Shown here: piece by piece, positions 13,177-26,600 of the stretch
Layout of the letters: every line of letters starts with the position of its first letter
How positions within the stretch are numbered: the first letter of the stretch is position 1
Assembly: GCA_030407085.1 (NCBI GenBank)
Contig: CM059587.1
Span: 41,147,001 to 41,211,000 of the forward strand
Source: Trichopria drosophilae
Taxonomy: Eukaryota > Arthropoda > Insecta > Hymenoptera > Diapriidae
Length of the DNA stretch: 64,000 nucleotides
Direction of reading: 5' to 3'
Translations under genes and position numbers: made by a program
Notes under the pieces: generated by a model
The model's input: the letters and a program-made list of their open reading frames with translations, nothing else
Databases searched by the model: none
Told to the model about the DNA's origin: nothing

Positions 13177-14763
13177 GTAACTGTATAGTAACGCCGCGAG
13201 GCGACGGCGAAACCAAGAAACTCGTAATGAAATTAAAAAAAAATTCACATACAATTTAAATAACAAGAAAATACAGGAATATGCAATAAGGTAATACACG
13301 AAGCTTAGGTAATGAAAAAAAAAGGTAAGCCGATCTTATTTTCGGCAAAAGTTGTAGAGAAAAGGATACTGGGATGACTGGTGGAAAAGTGCTTTAAAAG
13401 ATTGTGAACAGGAAAGAAGAGAGTAGTTGACTGCGTCACGTAGATGCGTTCGCAGGGATATTTTTGCCCTTGGAAAAATAAAACTAGTTCTGTTTTCCCC
13501 CCTAGATACCGTTTAAATATACAAGTCTTGGACCGACATATCAAAAATCGGACGTGGGATTTCTGTGGTCAAAAACCATAATGAAATCCTCGTAAAACCG
13601 CTTCAGTTAGGAATATAGTTCACGTTACTGGATTGTTTTGAGGTTAGGTTTTGCCATTGCTCCGTTGATTTGAAGTTACGAATAGACGATTCGTATCGAA
13701 ATAAAGTAGACCATTCGATACTTACCGCGTTCTTTATGGTGGGTCGATACATTGGGGAAGTATTCGGTACCTATTAGAAAAAGTGTATCGCATAATGGTA
13801 GGTTATGGGTATTAAAAGCTTCTCGTGCTGTCATAATTTGACCGTGTAGACAAAGTATCGAGGTATCAGTAAAAACACGGTATCATCACACTCTTCTATG
13901 ATTTTGTACTTGGAAAAGGCGCGAGCAAAAGGCGAGAAGGTTAGAGAGCTTTAGCGAAAGGGAGAAAGTCACGTGACAGCAATATATCTTATATCCTTCC
14001 CATCATTAATGTTAAACAAGATGGAACGTAGATTATCTATTGTAATTCTGCTGTCGTAACGGTCGTCACGATCTTGTCTTTTAGCATTTTTCGACATTTT
14101 CGAAATATGAACCGTCGTATTCGTGGCCAATCGGTCGAATTTGATGGGCGAGCTGATAGCTTCGAATTAACTTTTTTTAAATTCGATTTTACACTCCTTC
14201 GACTTTGCCCACGTATATGCGACGGCATCTTAGTCGCTGCCCATCACTTTTATCTTCCATGAACGAAATCTTCCTCATCTCCAATTTTGCCGTCGTGTTA
14301 CTCGCGAATGTCTTCTTTCGAGCTTCTCCCGCGTCGCGCGGACGATTGTGATATGCGAGGAAAAAAAAAGAAAACTAAAATTAACGCAAACAAGATATTA
14401 TAAATTAGCGTGCAGTTATGAGCGAGCGAATGAAAAGAATGCGTCTGTGCGCGAATGGTTTGAATATGCGAGAACAATTGTGGTATGAAAGTCGATACGA
14501 AAAATCGAAGATCGAAGATAATTTGTAATCTAGCGCTCGATAGATATTGTTACGTATATTTACGTTCGATTATTTCTCTTATTGAATGCGATGTTAATTG
14601 CTTGCTGCTCGTATTAAAAAGATCTTTTATGTGGAGGAAAATAATCGCTCGTGGATAGTGAATCGATTCGATTCAAGTTGCATAGCAACAAATTAGTTGT
14701 AATATTCTATCGTGTTCAGAATCTAGTCTGGAAATTTTATTTATCGATACATCGAATCGACAT

Positions 14764-15190
14764 TAGAAGAAACGTTTATATATCGATCGTTTACGATGTG
14801 AAGGCATATCGAACATTATATCAAATCGAATACATATCAATTCGAAAATTTAAAAAATATCGACTCATCGGTGAATGCCGATTGTTCACTGGGTCGGTAT
14901 GTCGACGATTCGAGGTAAATGTCGAGATAAAATTCGATGTATCAATTGAACATTGAAAAAAACGTTAATATATCGATCGCTTACGATGTGAAGGCATATC
15001 GAAGATTATATCAAAATTGAACACATATCAGCTCATACGACTCGACATGTCGATCATAATCGATATGTCGGTTGTTCACGGGGTCGATATATCGACGTTT
15101 TGAGTAAAGTAAATGGCGACTTTTTTTAATATTCGATGTCATTGATCGAAAAGTTTACATAATTTTTACCGGTCATTCACTGGATCGATT
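14764..15190. repeat. ~190-bp tandem duplication with a third partial unit
   Basis: The phrase CGATGTGAAGGCATATCGAA preceded by TATATCGATCG occurs at about 14779-14808 and again at about 14968-14998. It is followed in both by ACATATCA and later by TTGTTCAC(T/G)GGGTCG and TCGACG. A shorter third copy of the GTCATTCACTGGATCGAT part follows at about 15173. The units are strikingly rich in ATCGAT and GTCGA motifs. Confidence 0.65.
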
Positions 15191-15556
15191 TATTGAGATG
15201 ACATTGTGTTACTTATTTGAAACGTGCATAATTTTCGTAAATTAATATAATGTATTTGCTTTTTCTATCGAGTCTGATCTGGTGATCATATAAGTCGACT
15301 AGGACGAAACGAAATTCGACGACACCGCCTAACCGCACAAAAGTATTTCTTACAAGAACCACAGTACAAAGCGTCGGCGGCGACTTTGTCGAATTCCGTG
15401 TCGACGATAATTGACGCTCTTAAGTGAACTCTTAGAAATGTGGTGAGGTTGCAAATGTATTTAAGAACCTTATTGTCTCCTGACAAATGAATAGAAAACT
15501 GAAGAGGTTTACTCTCGGTTCAACCATGACGTTTCAATTGTATTTAGCGAGGAGAA

Positions 15557-15634
15557 GAAAAAGGATTGGAAGGTCAAAAATTGGAGTGGACAAAGAAGGA
15601 TTAATATCCAATTTCTGACCCTTTCAATCCTTTT
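15557..15634. repeat. Imperfect inverted repeat (hairpin)
   Basis: AAAAGGATTGGAAGGTCA (15558-15576 region) pairs with TGACCCTTTCAATCCTTTT (15616-15634), and the arms extend inward through ATTGGA / TCCAAT. It lies inside the CpG-rich block and could be a small MITE remnant or an RNA hairpin. Confidence 0.5.
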
Positions 15635-16650
15635 ACTACGAGGGATCCCTGGGTTAAAAGTTTAAAGTAGGTGTCCTTTTTGTCCGTAGTTTGAGATTAT
15701 TTATCCTGAAGGGCTCGAAATGACCCGTCGTGTAATTATTCATTTGATTTGTTTTTTGTATATACACAGCAACATCCGACGCGAAAGAAACGGGTCCAAA
15801 ATCGATTCGTTTGATACCGAGCGAGGATGAATGAAAGATGTATTGGTGTGCCAGTATGTGCATGTGTGTGAGTGAAAGTGAGAAAGGTAGTGAAAGAGAG
15901 ACTTTCGGCTTATCCGTCGGATCTATGGATCGCGCATTACTCAACGCGATCGATCACCGCTTATCTGCCGGTGTACACCTACACACGCAAAACACGCATA
16001 TTCTAATCTATGCATCACAAAGGAGAATCACGTTCTTTTTTTCGTCGAAAACGTGCGAATCGAGAAAACTGGAGTCAAAAAAAAGAAGCGATGAAGATTC
16101 TTTTATCGCTCAATGAGAAATATGACGGATCGCTAACGCTCGATAGCGATTCAATATTTGTAAGGGCAATAATATTGTAAATTTCGAGTACGCTGTATTT
16201 GAATGTGTACGTTGCATAAAAGGAGATAACAGATTTTTTAGATATCGCACTCGTAACGTTTATTAATTGTAACCGTAAGGGAAATGCGCGCATCATACTC
16301 GGGCGCATCGGGTCTCTTGGCAAGAAGGCCCCTCGACGCTTGACGCCGAGGGGACTTGGAACGCGCTCTTACGGACGGGCGAAAGGCCCCTCGCCGCGGC
16401 AAAGGAAGGGCCAGCTCAAGAGCGTCCTGTTCGCGGCCTTTATGTATTTTGCGCCGAGCCCGTCCGACAATACGACCGAGAGCCGTGAGTTCCGATTGCG
16501 CGTATGCTCGATGATAATGATTAATTATGAATGACTACCATTTAAGAAGAACGGTCGCGAAGAAAGCACACGCATCGTTGTTTCTAGGCGCGAGGAAGAT
16601 AAATGGAGATTTTTAGTGTTTACACTACGATTGATAAACAATTCTATTAT

Positions 16651-17699
16651 TATTACATAATATTATATTAATAGGAATATTATTATAATGATTATTATTG
16701 TAATGTTTGTTTTTTGGTTATTAAAGTGTGTATATAGCAATATATTCTAGAAATAGTAACATTGACTATTATTTATTTTCCTCACACCCATTTTAATATC
16801 AATTGTCAAGGTGTTGTATAATTTAGTAGTGACATTTGGAGAATAAGAAAATACCGGTATTTAAGGTAATCCTATTGGTTCTTCAACAATACAAAAATTC
16901 TTTATATTTTGTGAGAGTGCAATAAGTGACAGGCTGAAACTAACTATTCAATTTCAGGGTGTGTCAGCGACAGGGATTCTTTGGCAAGCAGGAAGTGAAA
17001 GGTTTTTAATTGGTAATTATCATAGACAAACTTGAAGAAAGGGATTATAATTGATAGAAGTTTGGCAAAATGTCTCAAGTGTACCAAGTGAAAAAATTAA
17101 AATTGTATAATGCTGATTCTAAAAAAAAAATTTCGAATATTAGATTCGAAAAATCTAAATTACCTGAGCTATATGACATTTTATTTACAGACTCTAATAA
17201 ATAACAGTATATGTATATGATATTTAAACTCTTCATTTAACTAACGATAGGGTTAATTCAATTATTAAGCATTCTCAGCATCAATTTGGAAATTTATTGA
17301 TATATATGACAAATATTAATAGACACCTTCCACACACTTCACAATCAATTGTTCATAAAAAGAAACATTAATCCTATCAATGTTTCCAAAAGAGTGGTTG
17401 GGTGGCGTAATGAATAAGAGGAGTTAACATCTGCTCCCCTTAAAAACAATTGATTATTTTTTAATTTTAATTTTATTCATTATATTTACTAGAAATATTC
17501 TAGATTTACTATTTTTCTGAAGAGGGTTCGTATTAGAACCGAAAACGTTAAAACTTTTTTTCGCTTTTTTCAAATATATCCCCTAATCCCCTTTACTTAC
17601 TCCCCCGTTTTTTGTACAGTGACCGCTAAAACCGTTAAAACTTTAAAATAATAATTCAAAATTGTCCGTAAAAAATCGATCTACCATAATGGAACATAT
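16651..17699. other. AT-rich DNA with a Penelope-like or hammerhead-like tail
   Basis: No gene is seen. At 17517-17549 the sequence CTGAAGA, a 5-bp stem GGTTC/GAACC with a 6-nt loop, and GAAAACGTT has the same architecture as the Penelope-like tail at 29404-29434. A decayed Penelope-like 3' end is inferred. Confidence 0.4.
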
Positions 17700-17762
17700 A
17701 TTTAAGTAGTAATAGGCAGCACCATTGCGAGCAAAACACATGGAGGCTATTACTACTTAAAT
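17700..17762. repeat. 16-bp perfect inverted repeat
   Basis: ATTTAAGTAGTAATAG at 17700-17715 is exactly inverted at 17747-17762 with a 31-bp spacer. It directly borders the LINE 3' tail. It may be a very small MITE or a hairpin formed at the LINE insertion site. Confidence 0.6.
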
Positions 17763-17779
17763 TACTGCGACTTTAATGG

Positions 17780-18056
17780 ATCATTGTTTATTTATTTAAT
17801 TTTTATTTATTATTAATACACGGACAATAAGTCCTTACAAAATAGAGAATAAATTATACAAAAATAATAATAAAAAATACGGTTAGTAAAAAATACAAAT
17901 ATACATAATAAGTCCTTACAAAAAAGAAAATTAACTATACAGAATACGAAATATAAACAGTATAAAATGACACACACACACACACACATAGACTATTAAA
18001 ATTACAGCGCAAAAATATACACTAGTTGAGAAATATATACATAAACAAAAACTCGT
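17780..18056 (-). mobile_element. 3' tail of the LINE at 18057-19302
   Basis: Minus-strand sequence following the reverse transcriptase stop. It contains two direct copies of AATAAGTCCTTACAAAA (around 17827 and 17906 on the plus strand), a (CA)9 run at 17971-17988, and a terminal AATAAATAAA-like end near 17790. The GGACTTATTGTCC phrase resembles GGACCTAATGTCC in the tail at 52905-52945, suggesting related LINEs. Confidence 0.55.
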
Positions 18057-19302
18057 TTAGTCATAATACTGACTGGTACTACTCATACAAAGTTTGAAGC
18101 TAGAAATTACCCTAACGGATCGAACATTAGCATCCAAATTGTTCCATATGCGTTTAAGACGTGCGGTAGGAGAATTGAAAGAGTAGTTTGTTCTACACTG
18201 CGTTTCTTGGATGTTTTTATAATAACGAATAGAGTATGGAATAGTGCGGAAAGGAAATAGTGCTTATAAATTAGACAGAGAAGGTGAATTTAAAATACGG
18301 AAAGGAGTTAATGCATCATGATATTGGTGGAGAGATTTAATTGTAGGGAAATTAGATTCAACAGATATATTATAACTATGATCGAAATATGACATAGGAT
18401 GACCAGATTTAAAGGCTAAATAACGAAGTGCTTTTCTTTGCACGCTCTCCATTAGCTCACAATCCGAAAACGTATGTGGGGACCAAACAGAAGCCGCGTA
18501 AATAAAATGTGGAAAAACTAGAGCGCGTATTAGATACGTAATAGTTAACGAGCCCGCAGTTAAAGACCGGTCTTTAAAATCTTTGGTTTTCCTCTGTATA
18601 AAGCCTAACATTCTAGAAGCTTTCAAACGTACATGTTGTATGTGGTCGTGAAAGGAAAATGTCTCAGACATGACAACACCGACATCAGAATAAATACGAA
18701 CTCTAGCAAGCGACTCATTAAATAAACAGTACTGGTACACAAACTTGTCAGAACGACGAGAAAAAGACATAACCTTAGACTTAGATATATATATATATAA
18801 ATTAAGACCATTTCGCATAGCCCAGGCGCCTACTAAACTTAGATCTCTTTGCAGTCTCGAAGTATCCAAAGGTGAGTCAATGATTTTAAATAATTTAATA
18901 TCATCGGCATAAATTAAATAATTTGAAAAAGAAATAACATTACTGATATCGTTAATAAAGATGTTGAAAATCATTGGACCCAAGTGCGATCCCTGAGGGA
19001 ACCACACAAGGAACTGATATTGTATTTGGGATTCTACCAGACAAGTAGGACTTAATCCATCTTAGGAAAGTGCCCGAGAACCCGGTACTATTTAGCTTAC
19101 TCAAAAATAAGGAGTGATTTACTGAGTCAAATGCTTTTGAAAAGTCCAGACAAATTGCATCCGCCTGATTATGAGACGCCATTGCATTAAACACGAAGTC
19201 AGAAAATAAGAGCAGATTAGTTACCGTTGACTTGTCCTTACAAAAACCATGTTGACATTCAATAATGACATTCTTTAAAACGATATATATTTTATTAGCC
19301 AT
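18057..19302 (-). pseudogene. Decayed LINE reverse transcriptase (Jockey/CR1-like)
   Basis: The C-terminal two thirds of a non-LTR retrotransposon reverse transcriptase. The upstream frame (19302 down to about 19005) carries QHGFCKDKSTVTNLL and LDFSKAFDSVNHSLFLSKL, typical of the early fingers and palm. After a frameshift near 19003, inside the conserved VPQGSHLGP motif, the second frame carries FNIFINDI, the catalytic YADD box (LIYADDIKLF) and the thumb region ending PHFIYAASVWSP. A stop just past residue 247 of that frame (near 18262) interrupts an otherwise open continuation to TAA at 18057-18059. The 5' part and endonuclease are missing. It is a dead 5'-truncated copy in the minus orientation. 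Confidence 0.88.
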
Positions 19303-19309
19303 AATAAAA

Positions 19310-22300
19310 AGCTAGCAACAAACAAACGTTTGCAATAATACGAGACACAAGAATAAATGAAAATTAAAAGTCATCCGAAAATTCCGAATTCGGTAAATGC
19401 TAATTCTTGCTTAATCCTTTTTTACATAGCATCTTTAAAATCAAATGTTGAGTGGATGTTTCCCATCAGTATTATAAACTTCGTCGAAAATACTTCTTTA
19501 GTAATACTGAACATAAAAAGTTATTCACTGTATAGGACACTCTCTAAATTTGAATTAATAAAAAACGAGTTATCTATAGCGAAAAGTGGGTTGCCATCAA
19601 TTAGTCAGTTTTTTTACTGACAAATAGGACGAAAATACTAATTCATTACTAAAATTTTACTAATCTACAAGTAAATATTGACTTTTTTAATTTACTACTT
19701 TGTAGAATTAGTAATAAATTGGTAGGTTTTAACTTTTTATTATCAAACACCTTTTATTTTCTTATTGGTAGTTTTTAACTAATTCAGATTTAGGGAGCTA
19801 ATCCCTTTACATACAACGTACACTTTTTTAACAGATAAATTATATTAGTATGCAGTAAGCATACAAGCTTGTGATTTACGTTAATGACTTATGCATGATG
19901 TTTTAACGGCGCCGTTTGTTTGACTAAAAGTAAAAAAATGAAACCGAAGGCATGCAATCACTTCACACAATACAGAGTCCCCGTTGAAAATTTCTAAAAC
20001 CATGACGGGTTCGTAATGGATCCCCGGGCGATTTGATCCGTACTATCTGTGGATTTACAACGGACATAATTTTTATGATAAGTGATTAATCTTCAATGTT
20101 TAAAAAAAAAATAGTTTGTTTAATAACAATTAATTAAACTTTTAATAAACACAAAAATCTACAAGAACCATCTGTACATATTCTTGAAACTGTAACTTGC
20201 ATCATGTGATCTATGTAATGTACGTCATATTATATTTAACACAATTGATAACATACTTCAAAATTCGCGGATTTTATATTTCAGCATCTGATGTTAATTT
20301 TCGACAACAACTAATATCTTACGTAGATGTAAGAGTGAAGAGCACGCATTTCCAGGACCATTCATTTCATTTCAAGTTTGATTTCCACATGGTTTTACGA
20401 ATATTCTTAAAACACATGAGTACTTCTACAAAACTTTGAATTTTTCATTTTAATAAATCATAACAAATTATTTTAGTAGCACTCTAATGAGATATGTTAT
20501 TTTCTTATTTCTACTTGTCTCTATACATTTAACTTTTTTTATGTCCCGTTTTGTGACAAATTTTTGGATATTTTTGATAAATTCATTACACAAGGCATTT
20601 CATATAGAAAAATAAATTCATGTCAATTTTGCGAAGTAGAATGGTCTAGAACAACTTCAACATTTAATGGGTTCTTCATAAATACTACGAAGTATAAATT
20701 ACAACGTAGTTTTTAATCCTCAAGAGTATAGTTTAACTCTAAGAAGAGCGCATTCTGCTGAACAAATTTGATAATCATATTAGGTAGTCTATAAGGTAGT
20801 TTCTAATCATAAGGTATTCTAAGCATTTTTCGAGGTGAAATTTACAAAACTCAAAATGGTGGATCCAATATAGCAGACAAATTTCTTAAATATCGATTAT
20901 TTTATAAAATGCAGTATCCACGGTTTTTTCTACCGTAAATAGAACACTACCTTAATTAGCTCAGATTTTCAAAGTTTAAACTGGCAGACCCAATATTGGG
21001 GTCAAATGTTTTAAATGTTCGGTATATATTCATAAAAACGGACAAAACAAGTAATAATAAACAATCTTAACTCTTTGCGTCACAATGGGGCGTGCCAATC
21101 GCAGTTTTATTTTAATTTTTTGATATTTTATTTTAGAAAATGTGTAACCACTTACAAAATATACAGACAATCTTATTTCAATATATGTTTATCTCCAGAT
21201 TGAGAAAATGACATCAAACATTAAGGATTGGGCTTACTGGTAACACCATTTAAAAGAAAAAAATATCTCCTGTCTAATAAAGATGGTTATTTACATATTT
21301 TTCCAAATTATACGAAAAACAGCGGAAAAGTGGTCACGTATAATTTCGTTGGCTATAGCCGAGGTTGTCAATAGCATGATATATTAGTATTATGTCATTA
21401 CTAAAATGACGGTTATTAAATTAATCAAATTTTCACCTCGTTTCGTTGATTATCTACACTTCTGTAATTTCGGCTAGTGTAAAAAGAGGGGGGACTCTTA
21501 AGATTCCCGTCTTATAAACCGGCGCGAAGACCGGTTGGAAGCTGTATAAAATAGAGCATCAAAGAACAGTTAAAAAAAGGTCCCTTAATAATTTGGTTGT
21601 ATATATTTATATATATATAAAATCGATTTTTCAATAAAATCGTATTTTTGGTAGGCATTCTCTAATTTGAAACCGTGAAACACGCTGTGAAGCCGTGAAT
21701 ATTTTGAAACTGTAACTCCATTTTGATTGTTTGATAGTGAATTTCACTGTTTCAAATTTAGAGAGTACCTAATTAAATCTTTCAGATTGTTTCATTCGTT
21801 TAGATTATAATTTAAGGACAATAGTACTTTATTAAAAACAAAAAAATACGTATGGTGCAGGGTAAAATCTAGTGTAAAATTTTTTTGTATAAGTGAGTGC
21901 TAAAAAATGCTTCGAATTTGCTCCGTTCAGAAAGGCAGAATTATAAATCTGATAATTAGCTTCGATTTTTAATACAAATTTGGGGATTTTTAACAGCATA
22001 ACTTTTTTAGTATCATTTCGAACTTGTGTCGTAGTCGGATCTTTCGAAACAAGTACACGACATTTCATCGAGGAATGTATAATGCCCATTTTTTTTTTGG
22101 ATATTCGTAATAGGAAATGAGTGGAACACATGTAGGGATGGATTTTTTTATGGAATACCGCACCAAAAATGAAACAGTTTTTAACGAATAGAATCCTTTT
22201 CAAAAATGAATTTCAATACAAACAAAAGGAAAAGAAAATTAAAAAAGGTTTCTGCCAATATAATAATCCATTTCAGTATATTTGGCTGATTAATCATACT

Positions 22301-22480
22301 TTAATAATTCAATGTTACGTTTATTTTTGAGGTCCAATGACTTTTACTTTATTATCGTCTCTATCGAATTATCAAAAATATTTTTCATTGAGATTTCAAA
22401 GAGATTAAATTCATAAAAGGTGTAAAATGACAAAATTAACACAAGATAAAATATTGCACGGCGTTCAGATTTTTATCGAG
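19310..22480. other. AT-rich intergenic DNA with repeat remnants
   Basis: No gene is supported. Two diverged copies of the shared internal repeat phrase (see findings) lie at 20825-20876 (TCAAAATGGTGGATCCAATA) and 20960-21000 (CTGGCAGACCCAATATTGG). A TTAA followed by CTCTTTGCGTC at 21067-21081 resembles a piggyBac-type end, but no partner end was found. Confidence 0.45.
21651..21770. mobile_element. 120-bp palindromic MITE, family shared with 42620-42748
   Basis: Arms GCATTCTCTAATTTGAAAC and GTTTCAAATTTAGAGAGTAC are inverted copies. The interior ATTTTGAAACTGTAACTCCA closely matches ATTTTGAAACCGTGACTCC at about 42681-42700. Confidence 0.55.
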
Positions 22481-22548
22481 ATAAGTGACTCTCCCGCGGA
22501 ATCGCAAGTGCGGAAAAATTCTCTTATCGAAACAGATAGTCGATGAAA

Positions 22549-22859
22549 TATAAACCACGTAATTACATTTGAAATTTAATTACTGGCAGGGACCTGAATT
22601 AACTCGAAAATCAAAAGGCAAGGTCGTCGGTCGTTCTCTCAGGCTTGAAATTCCATGGAAATTTATCGCTATAACATTGTAAGTATCGCATCATTCGCGA
22701 TGCTCGTGTGTTATCTGTTCTAAATTCCATTTTTATTTTCAAAAATAGCTGAATTTTATCGAGATGCGTGGATGCACGAGTTATACGTTCGCAGCGAGCG
22801 ATAAGACGTTCGAGGAATTTTCTCGTAGTCGCGATCATGAAGTCGCAGAAGAGGATAAG
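22549..22859 (+). promoter_or_regulatory. Candidate promoter and 5'UTR first exon of the ankyrin gene
   Basis: A TATAAA box at 22549-22554 sits at the start of a GC/CpG-richer patch that ends in a consensus donor (ATAAG|GTAAGT, exon end 22859). A matching acceptor (TCTATTTTAG) at 23530 reopens the transcript 76 bp before the ankyrin start codon. A 671-bp 5'UTR intron (22860-23530) is therefore plausible. The minus-strand open frame over this patch is not protein-like. Confidence 0.4.
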
Positions 22860-23606
22860 GTAAGTTTTGTAAATTTTCACATAAATTATCTTGGTTTTGT
22901 TTATCTAATGAACTTCATTTGAATAATGATCTTTCTATCAGAATTTGGTGATGATAATGTGATATAACGACTGCTCAGATTATTATGAAACTTATATTAC
23001 GTGTCTTGGTTGACAGTTACGAATACGGCACTGCATTTTTCAAAGTGTTTAAAAAATAACCCTTAAGGTTGTCGGATTTCTTGCTCAAGCTAGTTTTAAA
23101 AAAGATGTGAGTGCATTACATATTTAACTGCATATTTTGTTTTCATTAAATAATATTTATTACCAAAGAGTGCCTGTGTCACAGTACTTTCTATTTGTAC
23201 GCCTTTGCTATCACTCTTATTGACTATTTGTTTCTTCTATATATTTTAAAATCTCTTAGGTCACTATGATCATTTTTGCGTTGTTTTCATAAAGAATATT
23301 TAAACTTTGTATTGAATAGTTTACTCTACTATATAATAATTTAGTGGCATACGTCTATTATTTCATGATAGTCATTGAGTATTTATTATGACGTCTAAAT
23401 ATTTATATTTAATCAGTGTTAAACAATTCCAAATTCTCTATACTAATTTTAACCAGGTTGAAGTTCTGATTATTAAAGTATTTTCTTGTTAAGAGTTATA
23501 TTAATATAGCCCGATATCGGTCTATTTTAGGGGGAGGTGATATTTCAATCATCGATCAATTGAACACGAAAGCCTGAATACATAAGTAATTAGGAAAACC
23601 TCCACC

Positions 23607-26600
23607 ATGACGTACTATATCCACACTGGTCAAAATGGAGCAATCATAAATGGGCAGTTTTACGAAGCTATATGCGAAGGAAAAGTAAAAGATGCCATAC
23701 AATTCATCCGATCACAAGACTGGACTTTTGGTAAATCTTACAGTCAACGCCTTAACTTGTTTAAGTTCGCCATCGACCACGATAATACTGAGATCGCAAA
23801 AATTATCATTGCTAAGGATTCGATGCTGGATATAAAAGACTGCGATTCATCTAATTCATTGCTTCATTTAGCTGTTCTTTATCGTTATCTGCAATTCGTT
23901 GAATACCTTCTGGTCAAAAAGGCAGATATTGACGTGAGAAATAGCCAGAAACGGACTCCGCTACATCTTGCATGTTACGGAGGCAGTACCAACATTGTCA
24001 AACTACTTTTAGAGTTTCAAGCCGACGTTAATGCAGTTGATGTTGATGGAAACACTCCTCTGCATCTGGCAGCCAAACATTACAGACAAAGGCAACGTCA
24101 CGAAGACTTGCTTCAGTTGCTCCTATTAGCAGGAGCAAATGTGAATGCTTGCAACAAAACAGGATTAATGCCCATCCACCTTGCGGTCATCAATAAACGT
24201 GATGTTACCGTAAGAGATCTTTTGAAACATGGGGCTGATATCGAAGCCAAAACCACGGATGGAAAAACTCCTTTAAACTTGGCTATGGAAATTCAGGAGT
24301 TAAATATTGCCGTGGATTTGATAACATGTCATCCTAACCGAAAGTGTAACCAAAGCACGAACGAGTTATTAAAAGGTACGACTCTACTAACGAGATGTAA
24401 ATTGTTCCATATTGCCATCGAAAAGGGTTCGGCAGAAATCACAAATTACCTTTTAGATAGTAATGTTGATATTAATTCGTCGGATGTATCTGGGCGTACT
24501 GCTCTACACCTTGCAGTTGCTGAGAACCATGAACAAATTGTAGAACTGTTGTTGCGTCGAGGAGTCAAGGTAAATGTAAAAGACGAAAACGGGAACACGC
24601 CTTTGCACTTAGCTGTAAAAAATGGTAGAAAGTCTATAGTAATAAATATTTTGGAATATCATCCAAACATCGATGAAAAGAATAAATACGGAAAGACTGC
24701 GCTCCATTTGGCAATTTCAGATAAAAACTTAAGCGTCGTAGAGCTTTTGCTATCCAAAAAGGCCAGTACGGTTATTCAAGATCAGAATGGGGAGACTCCT
24801 CTTCATTATGCCGCGAAAACCTGCGAAAATATGGACATGTTGGCTGTTCTAATGCACCACGGAGCTGACGTCAATGTGGAAAACAATTTTAAACAGACAC
24901 CTTTACATATTGGCGCTTTACGCGGAAACGTAGAAATCGTCAAATTTCTGGTAGGAAATGGAGCAAACTGCACCGCAAAGGATCAACACGGGAACACAGC
25001 ACTCCACCTTGCTGCCAAAGCACATCTAAAAGAAGAAATGGTTTTAATATTTCTTGAAAATGGAATTGATCCAAACACAAAAAATAATTTTCAGGAAACC
25101 ATCCTGCATATTGCATGTGGTGGGAAATGCCAAAAACGATTCCAACTTCTCTCCAACAGCGAAGGCGTTGAAAATGAAAAGTGGTGGACTTTGCAATATT
25201 TGTCCGATCTCATAAACCGCATGTCTCAAACCAACTGTAAGTTAGAACTTCAAGAAAAACACGAAAGTTTGCCCCAAAGAACTGATCGCCAAATGGATAG
25301 TATTAAAGAGGTAGAAATAGATGCTATAGAGCTTCTTCTAGAGAACGGTGCAGAAATCGACGCTGAAGATGAAAATGGACAAACTCCAATTTATCACGCA
25401 ACTATGCATTGCAATGCAGCTGTCGTAAAACATCTTTTGGATAGAGAAGCGGATATCCAGATTTGTGACAAAACCGGAAAAAATGCAGTCTGTGTAGCGG
25501 TTGAGCGAGGAAATCCGGAAATATGTGATCTGATCGCGAATAATGGTGCCATCCTGTATTACCCATGCAATGATGCTGCATTTCTGTATATTGCTCTCCA
25601 AAATACTGACAATTATAGAAGAATCGTTAGCACTTTTGCACTCTCAGGTTGGGTCGCAAATCTTCGAGCTGTCAATCCGTATAATTTGCTATTAATCGTC
25701 ATAAAACACCGACATATCAGGATCGTCGAGGATTGCCTTATGATGATTTTAGACGTCAATGACGGAAACGAACTTGGATATACGCCACTTCATGCTGCAA
25801 CTTTAGCACAGCATGACGATATCATGCAATTGGTCGCTTATCAAGATGCTTTCGTACGCAAAGGCAGTGACGGAATAATGCCACTGCACTTAGCTGCGTA
25901 CCTCGGTTACATTTATGGAACGCAATTGATATTATCATTTAAGGCACTCCCAAACTGTAGAACACCGACAGGAGCTACGCCATTGCATTTGGCTGCATTA
26001 AAGGAATTCAATACGAAAGTAATTGCCTTATTAATCGAAAACAAGGCATATATTAATTTAAAAGACCACAAAGGTATGACGCCCCTTCATTACGCCGCAG
26101 CAGCTGGACATGTGGAAAATGTCAAAACTCTTCTTTATTACGGTGCTGACATTAATTTAATGAATAACAAGGAAGATACACCTTTAAGTCTTGTACATAG
26201 ACGTCTAAAAGCAATGATGCCTCCTTGCACATTTGCCTATTTTGGAGATGACATTGTTACAATTTCGAAGCAAGCAAAAAACGCATCGTTGGCGTCTGTG
26301 CATTCATTGTTAAACACCCATGCATCGAAATTGCAACTTGCAAATCTGAAATTATGCGAAACAAACTCCAGTTGCTTAGAAAGTTGCGGGTTAAGTAGAA
26401 GAAACTGTGAGAACGAGATAACAAAAATGAAAAACGAAAATCTTTCGAATAATATATCGTGGTATGATTTGTTAGTTGAGTGTACGTGTAAGTTAGCACA
26501 GTATGTTCAAAGTGACGATGTTCAAAAGTGTTTCTCCCCAGAAATTTTGAAAATGAATTTTCCTACTTTTGCTGACCTTTTACGAAGTCGCATCAACATT

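Larger units (their letters stand above)
6725..16650 (+). other. CpG-rich block, candidate ~10-kb 3'UTR
   Basis: From 6640 to about 16620 the DNA is visibly richer in G+C and in CG dinucleotides (GTCGA, TCGAT, CGAAAATCG repeatedly) than both flanks, then drops abruptly to AT-rich sequence. The open frames inside are short, overlapping and inconsistent, so I see no coding exons. Position behind a putative terminal exon suggests an extended 3'UTR, as known for many neural insect genes. An ATTAAA motif lies near 16717. An unmethylated promoter-proximal region or long non-coding transcript are alternatives. Confidence 0.35.

Noticed and set aside
13063..13299. Minus-strand frame with a poly-tyrosine run
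   Set aside because: Produced by the TAA/ATA microsatellite.
16340..16534. 64-codon GC-rich frame MTPRGLGTRSYGRAKG...
   Set aside because: Basic, low-complexity composition typical of random GC-rich DNA; no homologue recognised and no splice signals that make sense.
18623..18811. Open frame overlapping the LINE reverse transcriptase on the same strand
   Set aside because: Out-of-frame shadow of the reverse transcriptase frame; no motif of its own.
21067..21081. TTAA + CTCTTTGCGTC as the end of a further piggyBac-type element
   Set aside because: No inverted partner end could be found within several kb; a single short match is not enough.
22611..22880. 89-codon minus-strand frame upstream of the ankyrin gene
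   Set aside because: Covers the probable promoter and first exon of the plus-strand gene; no protein-like motif.
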